From Cinclus cinclus (lineage: Eukaryota > Chordata > Aves > Passeriformes > Cinclidae), in the NCBI RefSeq assembly GCF_963662255.1, contig NC_085051.1, positions 58,522,654 through 58,586,653 on the forward strand: 64,000 nucleotides of DNA, read 5' to 3'. Made by a program: the position numbers and the translations under genes. Numbering within the stretch: the first letter of the stretch is position 1; the number at the start of each line of letters is the position of its first letter. Below the pieces are notes generated by a model. That model saw only the letters and a list, made by a program, of their open reading frames with translations, made no database searches and had not been told where the DNA came from. Shown piece by piece: positions 59,741 through 64,000 of the stretch.

Positions 59741-62700
59741 AAATAAAGAAAAAGGGGAAAGAAAGGTCCTGAAGAGATAGGTTTCTAGAGAAAATCAAAA
59801 GCGACCAGCTGATCTCACTGGGGAGAAAATGGGTTGGGTTTAGTTGTCTGCTGTTACGTGTCTCTACAAATGGCATTGGGCTTTCAAAAAATTACCTAGA
59901 GCTTGACCAGGTTTCTTAGAGACATCATAAAAGCAAGAAGGACAAAAAGGGGCAGGCCTGTGACTTAAAATATCTGATTTTCAGTTGTGCTGTGAGTCAA
60001 GAGTCCTTAGGAAAAAAGCATCCCTGAGGGTTGAGAGCTCCCTGTAGTATTTGGCTTGACTTGTTGATGGTGTGCCATCCTAGGGGACAGGTGCATCTTT
60101 AATGGGAATTCTTTGGGAGAGCCCTCTGGCCCCTATGAGGAGTGAGGTTTGGTTAGGGGAGCCATGGGCCATCCCAGCCCCTGGGAGAAGCACAGCTCCT
60201 CTCTTTTCCAGCTGCTCCCTGGCCCCTTTGACTTGGGATGGAGTGGTGGCACTGCTGTCCTCCCTCACATCCAGCACTCCAGTTCCAGGGATGCTGGTTT
60301 CCTTGGAAAGCCTCTTGGGAATATTGGCTGGGTGTCCTGTCTTCTGTGGGGCTGCAGAAAGCAACGACCCTGGGTCCTTTGGATCTGGGTGTGGGTGGAG
60401 GGAGGCAGTGCTTTAATGCTCACAAGAGAGACCCTCCCCATTTTTAGGGGAAAAGAGCCTTTGATCTCTCAGGTCCTGCTCCCATGCATGAATTTCCCCC
60501 TCATTGAATTACCACCTCATTCCTGCAAAAATCAGCAGATTGGCACACCTTAGGGCAACATGAGATCTGGGGAAATAAGGAAGAGGAATTTTAGGTGGTC
60601 AGTGAGTGGTACCTATCCCCATGCTGGGGGTCCTGCTTGTGCCCCAGGATGTCCAGGGGAGTCACAGCTAGAGTTAAATCTCTGTTCCTTGCACCTGAAT
60701 TGTTGCATTGGGTTTGTGTGACAAGATTTTGGTAGCAAGAGGGGAATACAGGCATGGGGATGAAATTTAGCCCCAAGGTGTCCCTGTGGGATTCCCACTG
60801 ACAGCCATACAGAGCTGCAGGGAAACTTACACTTCCCAAACTGGGACATGCAAAATTCTCATCTGATCTCTCATTTGGGATTGAGGGCTGGAGGGATTTC
60901 CTGACATGGTGCTCTCAGGATTCGTTCAGCTTTGTGTGGGCTTGGTTTTCCTCACTGTAAAATGGAAGTATCTTTTATTTTGTCTGTCTCCTAAGGATGA
61001 GAGAACAGGGAGGTAGAGGGGAGGGAGTCAGTAGAAGTAGTGAGGAACAAACATGGACTTACAAATTCTCTGCTGGCTTGGATCTCAGCAGGGTTTATAC
61101 AAATAGGACAAAGTATGGCCAGTTCCTAGGACAGCATGAATAAACAGGGGGCAACCACGGAATGTTTAATGCCTCGTTGTTCCTGTGTTTACTGGTAACG
61201 AATGGCCACAGCAGAAAAAAACAGTGAAAAAAATGCAGAGGTGGGAAGGGCGGAATTATGTGGGAAAAGTGACTACTTCCAAATTATCTGAAGGAACAGG
61301 ATTTACCCCAGAGTTCTTGAGGAACTGGCATAAACCATCTTGGAGCTGTCACCAAATACCTTGGTGGGAGGAAAGGGCTTCCAGAAAACTGGAAAACCAT
61401 CAAATTACTGAGTAGTGATCAGTGACAGGTTTGACAACATGGAGCTGTGTTAGGGGGACTCATTCCCTTCTGTGGTGAGAGGAACAGGAATCGCAGCTTC
61501 TCAGCCTCTGGGAACCTCAGTGCAAATTCCCCATTTCCTTCCACACCTTCCCACAAGTGTTAAACAAAACAGTTGGGCTCTAAAACATGTTTGATGAAGG
61601 TTCCCCAACACCACTGGATTTGGAAATCTCAGCCATTTTTGCTGTACTAAGTGAGTTATGCATGGATTTTGCATTATTTTAATTTCTTAGAGGTCTGCTA
61701 CATCAATTCGCATTGCCAATTAATGTTCAGTCTCACCTCAAAAGATTTGATAGCGTTTATTTGCTTTAAATTAATTTTAATTGCTGTTTCTTACATTACT
61801 CCCAAATTTAATGAAATGAAACAAATTAATTTCGCTAATGAACTGAGTTCCATATTAACTCTTTAATATTTATTCGCAGGATTTTTTTCTTGAGAGGGGG
61901 GAATGTCAGAATGTCAGGTTTGCAACCCATTATGTAAGTCCTTACATTTATTGTTTTCAGTTCTTTGCATCTTAGTTTTCTTCTGGCCCTCTGACACCCA
62001 ATACAAAGTCTGGAGAACTCTTTGGCTACTTCTTTTGGAAAGTCTTTGTGCAAAGTTACCTTCACAAAGATCTCATATAATCTATGCCTGTGACAAAAAT
62101 ACAACTAGAAGCACTTCAAACAGCAAACACTCAGGAAGAAGAAACAGCACTCCGTACCAAAAGAAAATTTTTGGGTTTTTTCCCTTTAATACAGTTTTAA
62201 AGAAACTCTTGTATTAAAAACTTGTTTATTTTATTAAAGAGCTAAAGGAATGCCACTGAACTTGATCACCTTTAGAGCCCACCAGAACCTCTTGTTAGGT
62301 ACCAGCTCTGCCCTGGGAGTCCTCAGGCTGATGTGAGCTCTACATCAGATCTTCCTGATTTAGGTTTTGAAGGGCATTTCTCCTTTCATAAAACAGGACA
62401 AGTGGTCAGAGCACATAAAGAAGCAGTGAAATGTTCTGGGCAACTACAGAGGGAACAGAAAAACACAGAAAGTTTATCATTTGTAACTCCTTGAACTCTT
62501 CCAGTGCTACCTACCCAGGGTCCCCTAATTTAGTGAGTTTACTGAGATGAGTTTACTACTTTCCTACCTTATGAGTATTTATGAAGGATCCATGAGCATG
62601 GGCCTTTCCCAAAGACCAGAAGTTCTCCCTCTGGCTCCTCCCACAGGGGCTGCACAACGCTGGGTGAAGCTGTGTGCACACCTTTAAACCTGGTTTGTTT

Positions 62701-64000
62701 TCCTGCCTTCCCTGTCCCTGAGCAGAGCACTGCAGCAGTTATGGAGTAAACCTTGGCAACAAATCAAAACAGGTGATGGCTGGCGTGAGGTTGTGAAAAA
62801 CTGCTCAGGGCTAGAAGGGAAACATCACCTTCCCCCTCCCTCCTTCCAAACCTGCCCTGCTGGGTGTGTGCAAAGCAGTTCATGTACCCAGTTCATACTT
62901 TAATTTCACAGCTTCTGGAAAATAAATGGCATTTTTAGCTTACCAAAGCAAGAGCCCTCCATTCCTGAGCACCACAACTCCCCTAACCATGAGAGTCAGA
63001 GACAGGGGAAAGAGGGAAACACAAAAGATCAGGATTTAGAAGAATCCCCTTCTATCAAGTGCAAAGGGTGTCCTGAGATACCATGAATTTAAGCAGTGCC
63101 ATTGCTTCCCAGAATTTAGTGGGGAGTATTTGAGTAAGAAAATCCATTCCTGCAGAGTGCTGCTGTACAGAGCACAGCTCATAGTTTTCTCATGGGTAGG
63201 TGGAAGCCAAACACCATGGCCTGGTGTCCAGAACAGGCTCTAATCCCTTCCAGCACAGAGCTCCTCTTCCCAGTCACACTGTGGTGTCCAGGCACGTGGA
63301 CAACTCCAGGGAAAAACACAAACTCACCTTTTGCTGCTAGACAAAACAGACACATCACCTGTGTGAAACAGGGCACGGAGCACAGCTCTGTTTTCTAAGT
63401 TTGCACAGCAGTTTCAGCTCAACGGTGTTTCACAAGAATGACTCCACCCTCCAAAACATTTAACCAACCCATCAGATTACTCTATCAATCTAAGTATTTT
63501 TCAGATTACAGTTTAAAATTTCCCTCCTTGCACAATCCCTGATCTGATTTACCCCACAGAACACAGTGAAACATGAGGCAGGGCAGGAGCAGCTGTGTTA
63601 GGACACAGCATCTTCTGCTTTTGTGTTGCTCTCCAGGTCCTGGCACCTCCTCACCAGCCCTTCAGAATCTGCACATTTCCTGCTAACTCTCCTGAAGTCC
63701 AGTTCCTGTGCTCCTGCAGATCTCAAAATCAGGTTGGAATCTGTAAACTGAGACTTCTCCCACCTTCTTTTCCAGGAAAAACAGCTCAGTGATGGTTTCT
63801 GGAACCTGCAGCAGACTTAGCTGATTTTGCCTCCTCAGAACCAGTCTTGTGAGCTGAAAACCCCAGTTCACACCTCTGCTCTCAGAGCAGTTCACAGGCA
63901 TGTGTGCAAGGGAACTCACCACTTCTGCAGGCAGAGGCAATAAAGATTCCATAACTAAAATTGCCTCCACTTTCACAAGTGCTGCTCATGCCATATTCCT

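Larger units (their letters stand above)
55163..64000. other. Gene-free right end of the window
   Basis: Mostly AT-rich unique DNA with simple repeats, one short CR1 3' end (56421-56510) and several stretches resembling conserved noncoding elements. AP5M1, the usual neighbour upstream of NAA30, is not recognisable here and probably lies beyond the window. Confidence 0.5.

Noticed and set aside
60080..60553. Overlapping open frames on both strands near 60.1-60.5 kb, considered as an exon of a neighbouring gene
   Set aside because: No match to any protein I recognise (including AP5M1 or EXOC5), and no convincing paired splice sites.

Overview
This is a nuclear DNA window from a vertebrate, almost certainly a bird. 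It carries about twenty pieces of CR1 LINE retrotransposons, many ending in the avian CR1 3' tail of TTCCAACCCAAACCATTC-type sequence followed by ATTCTGTG repeats. It also holds one intron-containing housekeeping gene with a CpG-island promoter, and long gene-free DNA. I saw no prokaryotic operons, CRISPR arrays, insertion sequences or viral genes.

The only gene I can support is NAA30, the catalytic subunit of the NatC N-terminal acetyltransferase, on the minus strand. Four coding exons (28755-29681, 21372-21495, 19330-19385, 12295-12432) join in frame with canonical GT-AG splice sites to give 414 residues. A short noncoding first exon is predicted in the CpG island (ending at 29967) and is joined by a 282-bp intron to an acceptor three bases before the ATG. 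The 3'UTR runs left from 12294. Poly(A) signals at 10396-10401 and 9041-9046 suggest a UTR of about 1.9 kb or about 3.3 kb.

Layout: 1-9020 is intergenic, with CR1 pieces, a (TAATA)n microsatellite and one or two candidate conserved noncoding stretches. 9020-12294 is the NAA30 3'UTR. 12295-29681 is the NAA30 coding span, with introns of about 6.9, 2.0 and 7.3 kb. 29190-30190 is the CpG island and promoter, with GC boxes and an ETS-like site. 30203-31160 holds two CR1 copies abutting the island. 31-64 kb is gene-free as far as I can read: CR1 fragments of both orientations, an ancient reverse-transcriptase fossil at 35815-36240, simple repeats, and several AT-rich non-repeat stretches (around 48.4, 55.5, 58.1, 59.3 and 61.7 kb) that look like distal regulatory elements. 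In other vertebrates NAA30 lies in the OTX2-EXOC5-AP5M1-NAA30 neighbourhood, so such elements could serve a developmental gene outside the window. That is inference. No new multi-gene system is visible. The more interesting items are the expanded low-complexity N-terminus of NAA30, a near-perfect 21-bp inverted repeat in intron 4, a 76-nt pure pyrimidine tract, and the candidate enhancers.
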